Positions 43,481-55,614 of a DNA stretch of 64,000 nt are shown piece by piece (the stretch's first letter is position 1; the number at the start of each line of letters is the position of its first letter). The stretch comes from Anaeramoeba flamelloides (Eukaryota; Metamonada; Anaeramoebidae), in contig JANTQA010000012.1 in the NCBI GenBank assembly GCA_027625915.1, positions 10,812,501-10,876,500 on the forward strand. The letters are read 5' to 3'. A program made the translations under genes and the position numbers. Under the pieces are notes generated by a model, which did no database searches, was not told the origin of the DNA, and saw nothing but the letters and a program-made list of their open reading frames with translations.

Positions 43481-45790
43481 ATGTCAACAGAAATACAAAA
43501 AAAGCCAACACATTTTACATCAATTGTTCGAAGAAAGCCAACACCCCTACCAAAAAAATTTCGGCAAAAAACAAAAAAAAAACAGAATACCTTAAAAACA
43601 AGCAATAATAACACTCGAGAAAAGAGGGTGATTGATCAAAATAAAGAAAATTCAAGGCCACCACAAGAGCTTAAAAGGAGAAGGCAATTGAGTTCAACAA
43701 AAAAAAGGAACGGCTCGTTAACAAAAAAAAGATATTCGAATAAAGATGACAAAGAAAATATATTTCAAAATAATCATCATGATCGCCATAATAACAATAA
43801 CCACAGTAACCATAACAATAACAACAACAACAACAGCAGCAGCAGCAGTAACAACTACATGACTAACAGTGGTAGCAAACGAAGGAGCAGTAGCAAAAGA
43901 AGGAGGAGAAGAGCGACGACGATTGTCTATGGTGATTCCCCCAAAAGCCGAACGAGAACGAACTCGATTCGGTATGGGAAGGAGCGACGAGAGAGCATCC
44001 GAAAAAAAAAGCCAAGGCACACCACAACAAATTCAAGAAGATCTTCCTTGTTTCGAAAAAACCATCGCCAAAAGAGCCGAAGGAGAGATCCACGGCCACT
44101 CCAAGACAAAGTCTTCCAGCAGGAGACAAGAAGAAAGATCATTCGGTATTTGAATGAAAATGGGTTTGAAAAGTCTGAAAGTTCCAAATTACTTCTCAAG
44201 CCATCACAAAAAAGCTTTTTGATCATTTCACAATTTTTGATCCAGAAATTGGATCTAAATTTTGTTTTCAAGGAAAAACCTGAAATCTTAATTTTGAACA
44301 TGTTTAAAAAATTAAGGTACCCCATCCCGATCAGTCGAACTTCGCTATACTCGGTCCGAACGCCCCAAACATGGCAAAGCCTCATGGGCGCGTTATTGTG
44401 GCTGACAGAGTTGCTAATGTATTCTGATCAATGCGATCAACGAGAAAAGCAGATTTTACAAATTGCAATGCTTCAACAAAACGGCCAAATGGATGACTTA
44501 GAAATCCAAAAGGAATTGGGTATTGATTTGGAAATGACAATCGACGAGTTGACGTTGGCCAATGAGGACAATTCGGGCGAAAGGGCCTTTTTTGAATATT
44601 TGTCTGCCTCGTACCAAAGCTTTTTAGCTGGCGACGATGAACAATTTGAAATTTTAGAAAAGGAAGTGGCCAATTGCTTTAATGAAAATAACGGGATCTT
44701 ACAAAATGAAATTAATAACTATAGCAAGGAAAATAAAAAATTGATGAAAGAAATTAAAGAGTTGAAAAAAAATGCGAATAAGAAGACAAACAATGGGGAC
44801 AAAAATTTGGATGAATTGGAATTGGAAAACGAATTAGAAGAATTAATGAGCCAGATTGAACAATTGGAAATCAATAATTTGAATACACAGAACGAAATTA
44901 ACGATTTAAAAAAAAAGGAAAAATCAATAATTAGCCAAGAAAAAAGCATTATTCAACAAAACAATGAAAATAACGAAAAAATCAAATTTCAAAACAAGAG
45001 CCAATTTAATAATATTAATTTGGAAATTGAGAAATTGCACCGCTCAGTCCAACAAATCCAAAAGGAGAAAAGGCAATTAAAAGAGAAGAACTGGGATCTG
45101 GAGATCAACAATAGTAAAAAAAAGGGCAATTTGGAGACCCAAGTCAGGCAATACAACCAATCCTTTTCAAAACTGCAATTGCAACCCCAATTAATCAAAT
45201 TCAACATTGTTGATGAAAGAGACGAGAATAACACCAATTTCGTGATTACTTTAATCAAAGAAACCAAATTGTCAAATAATACCAACCAAATCAAAAACTA
45301 TTCCAAACAAATCATTAAAGAATTAAATCAAAAAAGAAAAATCAATTTCAAAAATAAAGAAAAATTAAAAAAGAAGAAAATGGAAATCAGTAATTTAATC
45401 AAATCTAAACAAAAAGAAAAATTGAACTTGCAAAATAAATTCCTAAAAAGTCAATCTCTTTTACAAAAAGAAGAAGACCAATTATTAGAATTACAAAATA
45501 ATAAAGAAACTGATCATAGCAATAACGTTAATACCAATAATGATCACCACAGCCACACAAGGCTTTCAAAGTCCATCTTGAAAAGTATCCACAGAAAGGA
45601 AAGCGAATTGAAAAAATATCAACAAGATTTTGTAGATCTCCAATCCAAATACCATAACGAAACAGAACAATGGAACCAAAATTTAATCTCTTTCCTTGGG
45701 TTATTAATGAATTTTAAGGAACACATCCAAAACAATTTACAAAATTTGGTTTTGAAGGCAGATAAAAGTTGGGAATTATTAAAAAAATAA
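43481..45790 (+). CDS. NDC80: Kinetochore protein NDC80 (HEC1)
   Basis: 769 residues. NDC80 is the microtubule-binding subunit of the four-protein NDC80 complex that anchors chromosomes to spindle microtubules. The diagnostic calponin-homology domain starts at about residue 203 with DPRPLQDK and includes KLRYPIPISRTSLYSVRTPQTW and LLWLTELLMY, ending near 325. From about 395 to 760 it is a long coiled coil. Residues 1-200 form an unusually long, very basic tail with Asn/Ser runs. Several RRxS/T sites (ERRESI, RRSSLF, RRRRRATT) look like Aurora-kinase consensus sites, as in the regulated tails of other NDC80 proteins. The family is usually about 640 residues, the excess being the tail and coil insertions. 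The ATG is the first in frame after an A-rich leader. A single exon with no breaks. Confidence 0.92.
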   Translation: MSTEIQKKPTHFTSIVRRKPTPLPKKFRQKTKKKQNTLKTSNNNTREKRVIDQNKENSRPPQELKRRRQLSSTKKRNGSLTKKRYSNKDDKENIFQNNHHDRHNNNNHSNHNNNNNNNSSSSSNNYMTNSGSKRRSSSKRRRRRATTIVYGDSPKSRTRTNSIRYGKERRESIRKKKPRHTTTNSRRSSLFRKNHRQKSRRRDPRPLQDKVFQQETRRKIIRYLNENGFEKSESSKLLLKPSQKSFLIISQFLIQKLDLNFVFKEKPEILILNMFKKLRYPIPISRTSLYSVRTPQTWQSLMGALLWLTELLMYSDQCDQREKQILQIAMLQQNGQMDDLEIQKELGIDLEMTIDELTLANEDNSGERAFFEYLSASYQSFLAGDDEQFEILEKEVANCFNENNGILQNEINNYSKENKKLMKEIKELKKNANKKTNNGDKNLDELELENELEELMSQIEQLEINNLNTQNEINDLKKKEKSIISQEKSIIQQNNENNEKIKFQNKSQFNNINLEIEKLHRSVQQIQKEKRQLKEKNWDLEINNSKKKGNLETQVRQYNQSFSKLQLQPQLIKFNIVDERDENNTNFVITLIKETKLSNNTNQIKNYSKQIIKELNQKRKINFKNKEKLKKKKMEISNLIKSKQKEKLNLQNKFLKSQSLLQKEEDQLLELQNNKETDHSNNVNTNNDHHSHTRLSKSILKSIHRKESELKKYQQDFVDLQSKYHNETEQWNQNLISFLGLLMNFKEHIQNNLQNLVLKADKSWELLKK

Positions 45791-46247
45791 TTTTTAATTA
45801 TGATTATTTATTTTTTTTTTTTTTTTTTTTATATTTTGCTATATTTATTAATTCATAAATATAACTGGTTTTTAAAAAAAATTGTGGTTAAAAAATTTTC
45901 AAAAAGTAACCAAAAAACAGTTGATAAACTTATTTGGAACTATTTTATGATCTGTATTAATTTTTTTTTTTTTTAGATTACACTTTTTTTAAAAACTCTT
46001 TTTTAATATTATTTAATTTTTTATTACTGGTTAAAATATTAGGAAATTAATTTTTTAATCTAGTTAATGGATAAAATAAATAAATAAATAAAAATTATAA
46101 TTTAAAATATAAAAATTTTAATCATTTAGAATAACTTATCTTCATATTAATTATTAAGAATTAAATAATGCTATTCAAAAAAAGATCGTCTCATTAAGAA
46201 ACACACAGAACTCTCTTAATATGAATTCCCGAAGAAATTATTTATTT

Positions 46248-46286
<39 letters not shown>

Positions 46287-46704
46287 TTTTTCATTTATTT
46301 CTAATCAAATTTTTTTCGAGTTAAATACAGAGTTGAGTGTTGTTATATTCTTGGTGATTATACAAAATATACTTAGTTAAACAAAAAAATCAGAAAGTGT
46401 TATAAAGAAAAAGAATGTTACCAAGATTTCAGATATTTTCCTTGCAATTGTGAGTACATGTCGAAAAACAATAGGTGATAAAAACTCAAAATCTCTGAGT
46501 ATATTTTAGTGGATGGTTTCTTTGTACATATAGAAATATTTTATTCAAAAAAATTACTATATCCCCCAACGCTAATCCAGTTTATAATTGTATTGTAAAT
46601 GGCTTTGTTAGGTTTGGTCACATATTCCTATTGTATTTTTTTTTTCAATATGTAGATCAGAATCATTTTTTCTAATTTCATAAAATTTCTAGATTACTTT
46701 GATG

Positions 46705-46735
<31 letters not shown>

Positions 46736-48004
46736 GTTATTTTTTTAAATTTACGTCTTTTATCATTTCGGGATTATTGTTTTTCTAAGTAAAGATCCTC
46801 TTCTTGAAAAGAAAAAAAGAAAAAGTCTTAGAAAATATCCATAAAAATTTCGAAAATTGAGACAAATTATTTAATGTAGTAAAAATTGATTTGGTTATTA
46901 GTGGCAATAGATCTTTTTTTTTCCTTTTTTCAATAAAATTCCATTAATAAAAAATCGGTAATGCTTTTCATCAAAATATGTTTCTCACTTTAACCAATTT
47001 TTTGTTTTTTTTTATTAAATTTTTAAAATATCAGGTTTTTAGATGTTTTGAATGGTTTAAAAGTGAATTATTAATAAGATTTGATAATTATTTGTTCTTG
47101 AATATTAAAGAGTATCATTTTTTTAAATTTTATTTATTCATAGAGTTATAATTTTTGGAATGGTGTTTATTTTTTTTTTTTTGAACTTGGTTTAATATAT
47201 TTTGATTTTTGACTCAACTCGGTTTAATTTGATTTGAAATATTTTTTGTAAATTCTCAGGTTATTATTTTAGATTATTGGGAAAAAGAATAACAAAGAAT
47301 TTTTTTTTGTAAATTTAAGGGTTCAGTATCTACCTGTGAGGAATCTAAGATTAAATTAAGCTGTTATTAGGTACTAATCACATTAAAGCCCGATGGCTCA
47401 AATACCACTAAAAGTTCGATTATTAGTACTATTTGTTGATCCTCATCAATTAAAAATGATCCTTTTATTAGTAAACAACCCAAAGAATTTCAAAAAAAAA
47501 TATGCATTCATCAAAAATTTAAGTGTTGAAAAATCAATTTTCAGACCTCCAAAGATGTAAAATATCTTTCTTAAAAGTGTGGCAAAATGTAGTTCAGTTG
47601 CTAAAAAATTTAATTTTTTTAAAAAAATTAAATAATTAACAATTAGATTCCTATGAAAAATTATTTATTATTTATTGGAAATATATTGATGTCACCATTA
47701 GATTTATAAAAAGGAAACAAAACTAATCTTTTTGGGTTTAAGGCTTTTGATTATTAAATTAAATTCTCTTGTAAAGAAAGTATAAAGTTTGTTACGTTCG
47801 AAAGTTATATCTGAACAAATATAAATTTGAATATTTTTATTGTGAGTTTTTATTTTTAGATATGTAAAAAGAAAAAAAAAACAATTTCTCAAAATGAAAT
47901 TTTTTATTGTAATCTTTAGTAAAAAATCCAATATTTATTATACAATAAGATTTATAATAGATTTTTTAGATCTCTGTAAACCAAGAAGGACTAATATCAT
48001 TTAC
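45791..48004. other. A/T-rich intergenic DNA with long T runs
   Basis: Includes T runs at about 46252-46285 and 46711-46735. No supported gene on either strand. Confidence 0.5.
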
Positions 48005-48575
48005 ACCCAATTACAAGATTCTTTGATTATAAACTCCATTCTAATTATATGGACATAGATAAAATCAAAAATTGGCAAAAAAAAATCTCAATTTTATGGT
48101 ATTTTATTTAATGTAATATAAAACCTCTTTTATGTTTCCCCATCCTTAATGGTTTTATAAATGTAATTTCGACCCAAATAAAAGAAAAAAATATAAAACG
48201 AAAAAAACAAAATTAATGTGTGAAAAATAATGAAATAAGTTGAACAAAAATCTTATTGGTGAATTTGTTGAAATTCTACCAAACAATTGTTGATCATTCA
48301 AATGAAAAGATATAATCAACTAATTGTATAAGATTTTTCAATTTAACAAACTCAACACTAAACCTGCTATAAACAATCTAAATAAAATTCTAGATCTACC
48401 AAAACAGATTATATAACTCAAAATAGATAAAACAAAAGAAAACAAAAAATAAAAAAAATAAAATAGTTTATAAAATCTAAATTATTTCGAAATTAAATGT
48501 AAAGGGGTAGTATCGTTATTCTTTCAACTGTTTAAACTGGGTCCAAATTTTTTGAATTTAGTTTAGATGAATATT
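48005..48575. repeat. Interspersed repeat R3, uninterrupted copy
   Basis: Aligns with the two flanks of the TTAA element at 4524-5455, so it approximates the unoccupied site despite divergence. Confidence 0.6.
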
Positions 48576-48602
48576 ATGTGATGTTAATCTCTTATAATTG
48601 GA

Positions 48603-48639
<37 letters not shown>

Positions 48640-51180
48640 CGCCATTTCTTTTTACTTTCAGATGAAAAAAAAAAAAATAAAATTATTCAATAATCCTAAG
48701 AAAAGAAGTACATTTGACTTTTATTAAAAATTTTAATTGTGATACAATTACAGTCAAAATATTTTTAAATAAAAAATAAAATATTGGAATCTTGAAGTCT
48801 ATTGCGGCTGGATATGTCCATAAGTAAAAATAAGATGATACTAGGATCAAAAAATAATTGATAAAATTATATATAAATAATTATATATTTTAATTAAAGT
48901 CGGTCAAGTATTGAATACTTCCTTTCTATTACCTAGTTTCAGAAAACAATTATTTAATTTTGCTATTTTTTTTTTCCATTATCTTTTTTATGTTTCCTTA
49001 TTTTTTTATAAAAGAAATTTATATATATATATATATATATAATTTTTTATAGAATAATGATTCCATAACGATACCTCCTGTTTCTCTGAGAATCTGAATT
49101 TATTTAAATATTGTTATTCTCTCTATAATATCGACAATATTATATCACTAGAAAACTTTTTTATTTATTTATTTATTTATTTATTCATAAGTAGAGAAGT
49201 AAAATAATAAAAGTGTGCCTGTTTCTAATCCAGAGGTCCAATTATACTCGATAAGAACTCTTTGTTAGAATTAAACTTCTTTTAATTTGTTTTAACATGA
49301 ATTAGGGATAATTTCTAACGGGTTTGGTAACACTTACCTTTCGTGGGGACTAACTTCAACCAAGTAAAGATACTCTACATGGAATTTAATGTACTGGTAG
49401 AGTTCTCAATAAAATGGACAGAATCAAACTAAAAGGAAATAATCAATAACTCACTTGGAATTCGACGTGGAAAATTAAAATTTTATATTAATTTTTTCTT
49501 TTTTTTATTATTTTTTTTTAGCGGGATCTTTGTTTAAAATAATAAAGTTTTCTTTTACCTATTTTATTTTTAGAAAAACTATCCTTGAGTTCAAATCTTC
49601 CATATCTTTTTGATAGGATAAAAAAAAATTGTATTTAAATCAGATCACCAGTGTAAAAAGGGTCAAATTATTATTGTGTCACCAATTTTTAATAACCATT
49701 AAAAAAATAAAAAATCTATCATTCTTCTTTGATTGTAGATTTCAAAAAAAAAAAAATTATTTCAGGATCATTTATAAATAATTATGAGATTAAACGAAAA
49801 CTCTTGTAATAATACAGATCAACATTCATAGCTACTTTTATTAAAATTAAATATTAATTTCTTTATATTAAATCGTCAAATAGTTAATCAAGGGACTTGA
49901 AAAGGTGAACAACATTTAAAAAAGAAAAAATTAAATCAACAAGAAATAATTTACTTATTCAATCTTGAAAACAATTCAAGATATAAAATTTCAATATCCT
50001 TACATATCATTATAAACTTTGATCTGAGATCTATTTTGAAATAATAGTGATTTTACAAAAAAAAAAAAAACATTACATTAAGGCACCTCTTTGAATCTAA
50101 AATCAAAGAATTGAAATATGAAACAGCATCAAATTAACAAAGATAATATAAATAATAGATTATAATATGTTTATTGTAATTTCAAGAAAAAATAAAAATT
50201 AAAAAACTATTTTCAATTCCTCTTGTATACATTTTTTTCTATGTCAGTTATTTCAGATTAAATTATTTCTCTTTCATTTATTTAAAATTATTTTATCAAA
50301 AAAAAATCAACTTATTAAGAATCTAATTTTAATCATTTGTTATTAAATGCAATATTTATTTTAACTATTATTTAAAGGGGAGTTTTTGGTAACCTTTCAG
50401 AAAAATAACAACAATCATCAACACCAAGGAGAAAAAATGGTTAATTTGGCAAATCTATGAATAAACTGATTTCTTAATGTGACAAAAATTTAACTCTTGT
50501 TTTTATAATTTTAAATCAAATGAAAAGTATTGTTTTATTAATTATAAAATAATCATAAATATTGGAAAATATTTTGCCAATTTACAAAAATTTGAAACAA
50601 TTACTCAATAATTAAACAATAAACAGGGTTGGATTTGAATATTAATCAAATCAAATCTATGAGAAATTAGGTTGGGTAAATCAATTAAAAGCATTGGTTT
50701 ATATTTTTTGGATCTGATTAAAAAGATTTTTAAAAAATAATTTATTAATAATTTTTTCATAGTAATTAACATAATAGTTCTCCATTTCTTGAATAAAAAT
50801 ATCAACGAATCGGAAAAATAAAAATCAACAACAATGAACACTTTTTCAAAAACAACCGTTAGAGGAATATATTATGAATTCCATTTTCATAAAAGTTACT
50901 TTCTAAAATATCGAAAGTATTTTACCTTCTTTTTTTAATACATATTCCACAAAAAAAAATAAATGAACGTTAGAAAAAAAGAAGGAAAAAAGGTTCAGAA
51001 ATTAAAAGTAATGCTAAATAACAATAACAAACAATAATCTAAGGTTAAGGTGTAATAATTAGGAAATAACTTTTGAGAGTCTTTTTTTGTAAAAGGCGCT
51101 AAAAAAATAACAATACAATTTGATTGAATCTTCAATAAGAGTTAGTAAATTCAAGTAACTCAAGTTAAATACTTAAATTC
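48576..51180. other. Gene-poor A/T-rich DNA
   Basis: Contains (AT)n tracts at about 48608-48636 and 49020-49040 and a (TTTA)n tract at about 49150-49183. A patch of higher complexity at 49200-49470 shares short stretches with the SINE body (AGTGTGCCTGTTT and CAACCAAGTAAAGA against AGTACACCTGTTT and GAACCAAGTGAGAG), so it may be an old SINE-like piece. Confidence 0.4.
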
Positions 51181-51189
51181 TTAACTGAT

Positions 51190-53020
51190 ATACAGATTTG
51201 AGTTACTGTGAATGGTTTTGTAAAAAATAAATCAGTTAATCTTTCTACTTGGGTCGACTACCGCCAAATTAATTCAAAATTTATTGGAAAATGTAGATTC
51301 TCTTCAAAAATAAAAATTCGTTTTGGACCAAAGTAAAAAGCTGGGTTTATTAATACCATCTGTTTTAAATTATCTTGCAATCAAAATCGTTGGAATCAAA
51401 TTTTTTTTTTATAAAAAATAATTATTTTTGTTGATCTTATCTGAAAACATTTTGCTTTGGTGTTAAATTTGAAAAAATCTAAAAACTCAAATCAATTGTA
51501 TGGTAATATTATCACTATTAAAAGAACTTTGTTATATGAAATTTATTATTAAATCGAAAAATTTACCAGTTTCCAAAAATAAATTTTCTTTTTTGCTTAT
51601 ACAATTACTAATTCAAATAAGAAGATAATTTTCTTCTTGAGAACATGCTGGGAAACTAAATTTTGGCCAGTTAAGGTTGTCATTTCCTTATTTGTAAAAA
51701 GGGTAATAAAAAAAATCAAAAGATAGAAGAAAAACTGTTGGTCTCATTTCCTGTTTCAGAATTTTGAAAAATATTTCCAGTTAATCATGAGTATACATAT
51801 AATAATAATCTAGTAGTTTTGCTAACATCACAAATCGAATTTTGATCACTTTTGTAATCGCTTATCCAAAAAAGATCTATTTGTTAAAAACAGAGTCATC
51901 TTGAAGTGAAGATTAGCAAAAATAGTATACTTGGATTTAGTTGGATACATTTGGCAACAAGTCGTCAAAATAATAGTTTCACCTATGGTGTTGAAATTGA
52001 ATTATTTGACTAATATTGAGGTTTGGTCACCCCTGATCTAAAGATAACAACTCAAAGATATAGCAAGATTTTTACAAAAACAGAATTAATGAAAAAATTT
52101 TGTAATTATATTTGGCAAAAGAGTAAAGTGTTTCGAATTGTAACAATTGAAAGTGTAAGCATATGCCCATTCCCTGCTAATTTACAACTGTTGAACATAT
52201 AATCTCATTTCAACAGATTAAGAAAACGGACAAGTCTTTGCAATAAATAACTCTTGTTCAAACTGCTGTTAGTTGCAGGCTTTGTTCAGATTTTTCTAAT
52301 TTCAGAGAATTATGGTAAAATTATTTTCAAAAACTAAGGTTGGTTAATGAGTAAAAGGGTGCTTTCAAGAAATAAGATCACTTAGTGTTCATTTTGTTGC
52401 GTTATTTTTTCTGAAAATTCAACTTTTCATAAAAAAAGTAACACTAAAGTTTTGATTAATTACAAAACTATTACTTTAAAATACAAGACACAAAAAAATA
52501 AAAGAACAAATATGAAGTTTCTTTCATTTTTATTTTCTACACGGTTTTTACTTTGTGGTCGGTGATTTAAATCCAGTTAAAAATAATAATCTCTCCACTT
52601 TCAATTTGAAAGAAGGTTGAAAATACCCAAAGTTGAATTTTTGACAGTTATTTTCTGCAAAAACTCCAAATTTGATGGTTACTATTCAACTTTTATTAAT
52701 TTCCTAATTTGGAATAGTCTGTAAACAAACAATGCCTTTTTTTACTCAGACCCTTTTATTTTGAATTGTTCTTGGCTAATCAAAATTTTAGTAATTAAAA
52801 AAATTAATAGATCGATACTTTTTTCAAATTATGAACAGAACCACACAAAGTTAGTTTACTCTCAGAATAAAGTTGTAAAGATTCAACAAGTTTTTTTTTA
52901 TGATCTTGTTCCAAAAAGTGTCCTAAAAATTAAAAATGATAAATTCGAAATTTTTTCCACCTGCCGAAATCCCAAATTTCTTCAGATCAAGACACACCTC
53001 AGAACAATTCGATAAATTTA
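51190..53020 (+). pseudogene. Possible eroded coding sequence of unknown family
   Basis: Sequence complexity is well above the flanks, and short plus-strand stretches read like protein (LGSTTAKLIQNLLENVDSL, LDQSKKLGLLIPSVLNYLA, SRQNNSFTYGVEIELFD). They lie in different frames and are broken by many stops. I find no diagnostic motif. It could be a dead host gene or an old transposon gene. Confidence 0.22.
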
Positions 53021-53184
53021 AGTTAAATAACTCAATTTTCTAAGAGAAATCATTTTGAGAAATTTCCAAAAAGATTTTTTTTTTTTAAACCCCTTTTTCT
53101 AATTTCATTTTTTTTTTAAAACCCAATTTCCAAAAGGAAAAAAAAAAATATTTTTAGTCTCTTTTTTATTTTCAAAAATCAAAT

Positions 53185-53850
53185 ATGACCACCCAATTGG
53201 AAGATCCAAATTACAAATTACAATTGTGCCTTGCATTGCTTAATTTAGGAACTCGAAATTATCTGAACACAAGTTTGAATGGATCTATCAAAAAGTATCC
53301 AAATGCACATAATAAATATTGCACTTCAAATTTCGAAAATTTATGTCTCCAGGCTAATTTGCATTTACAACAAACCAAAACGAACCAAAAATGTGTGTGC
53401 CCACAAACCGAGAGCAATGATCAAAAAAAAAGACACTTTCCCAAAGAAACGATTAGTGAAAAGAAACTATCAGACTTTCTAAATCAAAAGCCAAAGCCCT
53501 CCTGGAGTGTCAGGATTGAAATGCTGTATCTGTACAAGCCCAACTTGCTGCTAGGATGGAAAAAGGGGTTATCAAATCACTTGAAAAGGGGAGACCACCA
53601 GCTCAAACCACCAAAAATTATCATCGACAAGCATCTTCTTGGCAAAGTTGCAAAATTGTCCTGTAAAACAACGTGCACAAAGGAATATACCAAATTTTAT
53701 AAATCAACTTCCAGAGGGATTGAAGAGTACTTGAAAAGGTATGGTTACAATCGACAAACTAAATATGAGCGGAAAAAACTTGTTTTTGTTTTGTCAATCA
53801 AAGAATCTGTTAAAGATGTGTTAAAAAAATGTGATCAAAAAAGATTTTAA
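53185..53850 (+). CDS. Uncharacterised protein, 221 residues
   Basis: A clean frame from ATG at 53185 (context AAATATGACC) to TAA. Third-position G/C is well above the flanks, which argues for a real gene. The protein is basic, with a Cys-containing N-terminal third (LCLALLNLG, CTSNFENLCLQ, KCVCP). A central stretch with Trp and Lys follows (KPSWSVRIEMLYLYKPNLLLGW is split by aliphatic residues). The C-terminus has SRGIEEYLKRYGYNRQTKYE. No signal peptide, membrane helix or family motif is recognised. The next gene lies convergent, 259 bp away. A DNA- or RNA-associated role would be a guess from charge alone. Confidence 0.65.
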   Translation: MTTQLEDPNYKLQLCLALLNLGTRNYLNTSLNGSIKKYPNAHNKYCTSNFENLCLQANLHLQQTKTNQKCVCPQTESNDQKKRHFPKETISEKKLSDFLNQKPKPSWSVRIEMLYLYKPNLLLGWKKGLSNHLKRGDHQLKPPKIIIDKHLLGKVAKLSCKTTCTKEYTKFYKSTSRGIEEYLKRYGYNRQTKYERKKLVFVLSIKESVKDVLKKCDQKRF

Positions 53851-54108
53851 TCGTGTTCAGGAAAAGAGCACACTGATGCTTGCCAACTGTATTATGGCTT
53901 GCTTTTCAAAACTTTTTTGTAACACTTTTTTGAAGTGACCACTTTTTGTTTTTTTTTTTTTTTTGTTTTTATTTATTTGTTTTAGTTTTTATTTTTTTTA
54001 TTCAAACCTTACCCTCTCAGAAGATTTTGTTTGTTTTTCACCAAATTACTTTCAAAACTCTTCCTTTGTTTATATGAGAAAAAAGATAGACTATTTTGTT
54101 TATTTTTT

Positions 54109-54315
54109 TTAATTTATTCCTATTTTTTTATATTTATTCTTAGGTGAGGGTGTATTTTTCTCCTCAATTTTTGGTATGTCATTACTTTCTTTTTTTTGTT
54201 GAAATTGTTGTACTCTTGAAAAAATAAAAAACTCTTTTTTGTCCTTTTTGTATATATTTTTTTTGGGCTTTTTGAAAAACTCTTCCCCTTTAAAGACGAG
54301 TTGTTTTTTCGACAT
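54109..54315 (-). CDS. Small basic Lys-rich protein, 68 residues
   Basis: Begins MSKKQLVFKGEEFFKKPKKN after ACAACAATG, an acceptable amoebal start context. It runs through FIFSRVQQFQQKKESNDIPK to NKYKKIGIN and a stop. Its codon mix is less extreme than in chance frames nearby, and it faces the 53185 gene. The opening KQLVFKG recalls the KLVLKG start of nuclear proteins such as FRG1, but the rest does not match. Function unknown. It could be the first exon of a longer gene, but I see no donor. Confidence 0.42.
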   Translation of the reverse strand: MSKKQLVFKGEEFFKKPKKNIYKKDKKEFFIFSRVQQFQQKKESNDIPKIEEKNTPSPKNKYKKIGIN

Positions 54316-55614
54316 TGTTGTATTTTCTTTTTATAAAAAAATCAATTTTTTTTTAAAAGTTCTAAATTTTGGAAAAGTTGAAAATTTAAAAGTTTTAACC
54401 ACCAAAACAAAATGGTTAAGAGAAAGTTGATATTTTGATCTTGGATTAATAAATATTGGAGTTTTCATTCATCGAAAAATTATAGTGATCTCTGAATTAA
54501 ATTTAATATTTTTACTAATCATTTTTGAATAATATTAACAAGTTAAAAAGATTTGAAAGTATTAGTTTTTTGACTCTTTTTCTGAATTGCAAAGAGTTAA
54601 CGATTTTTGTAATTTCTAGAAAGGATATTAACAAATAAGTTCTTTTTTTATCCTATCCAAATTTCGAGAGTTTTTTCAAATGTTTTTTTCTTAATTTGTT
54701 TTTTGTTATTCGAACAAAAGATATAAAAATGTGAGTGTTTAAGAATGGGAACACAAAGTGTTTGTAATACACAAGGAAAATACAATGCTTTTGAACTGGT
54801 TTTAAGAGATTATGATCTTTTATGGAAAAATAAAAATAAATATTTTATAAAAACAACCTTTTTTTATTTTTCGATATTTATTTTGTATTAAGAACTTCAA
54901 TACCAAGTTTTTAAAAATGCATTTCTGAATACAGTTCTTCCATTTGTTATTAATTCATTTAAGTCAGTATTTTATAGATATTTACAAATTATCCAATCTA
55001 ATTATAAAATTACACTCATTATAAATCCCACTCTTAATGTGCTCTCTTTGTTTATTTGACTCTTAAATAATAAGAAAAAAAAAAAAAAAAACGAAAAAAC
55101 TTGTTTGATTAAAATAAAAAAAAACCTTGTTAGGGAGTATAAAAACTATGTCTAAAAATAAATCAGTTTTTTTTTTATTTTTAATTAAGCAAGTAGTTTG
55201 AGTAAAAATTTATTCGATAGTCAATTACATGAAAATTTTGACAGTTATAAATGAACACATCGAGTTTTTCTTATTTAGAAGTAAAGAAAAAAAAAAAAAA
55301 AAAAGATCCAAACATTTTTCTAATTGAAACCAATTACAATAAAACAGAAACTACCTTTTTTTTTTTTTTATCAAATTTATTAAATTTTGATTTTTTTTTT
55401 CCAAAAAAAACTTCTGCTGTATTATAATAATAGAAAACTTTTCAAAAATCAAAAAAATAAAAAAACAATGGAAATTTTATTTTTATTTTTTGATCGATTA
55501 AAAAAAAATGTAAAAAGTGAAATGTTTTCTTAGCGATTCTACAAGAAATAAAGATATATACCTATTTAGATATCTTTAAAATATTATAAATAAAAAATCA
55601 ACAATAAAAACTAT
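54316..55614. other. A/T-rich intergenic DNA with no feature recognised
   Basis: Region between the small minus-strand gene and the 3' end of the CARMIL gene. Confidence 0.4.

Noticed and set aside
43718-44385. Several frames opposite the NDC80 tail
   Set aside because: Antisense or shifted readings of the basic, repetitive tail. The CH domain fixes the true frame.
52761-53015. 84-codon plus-strand frame upstream of the orphan gene
   Set aside because: It has no recognisable motif and ends before the better-supported start at 53185. I folded it into the eroded-coding region.
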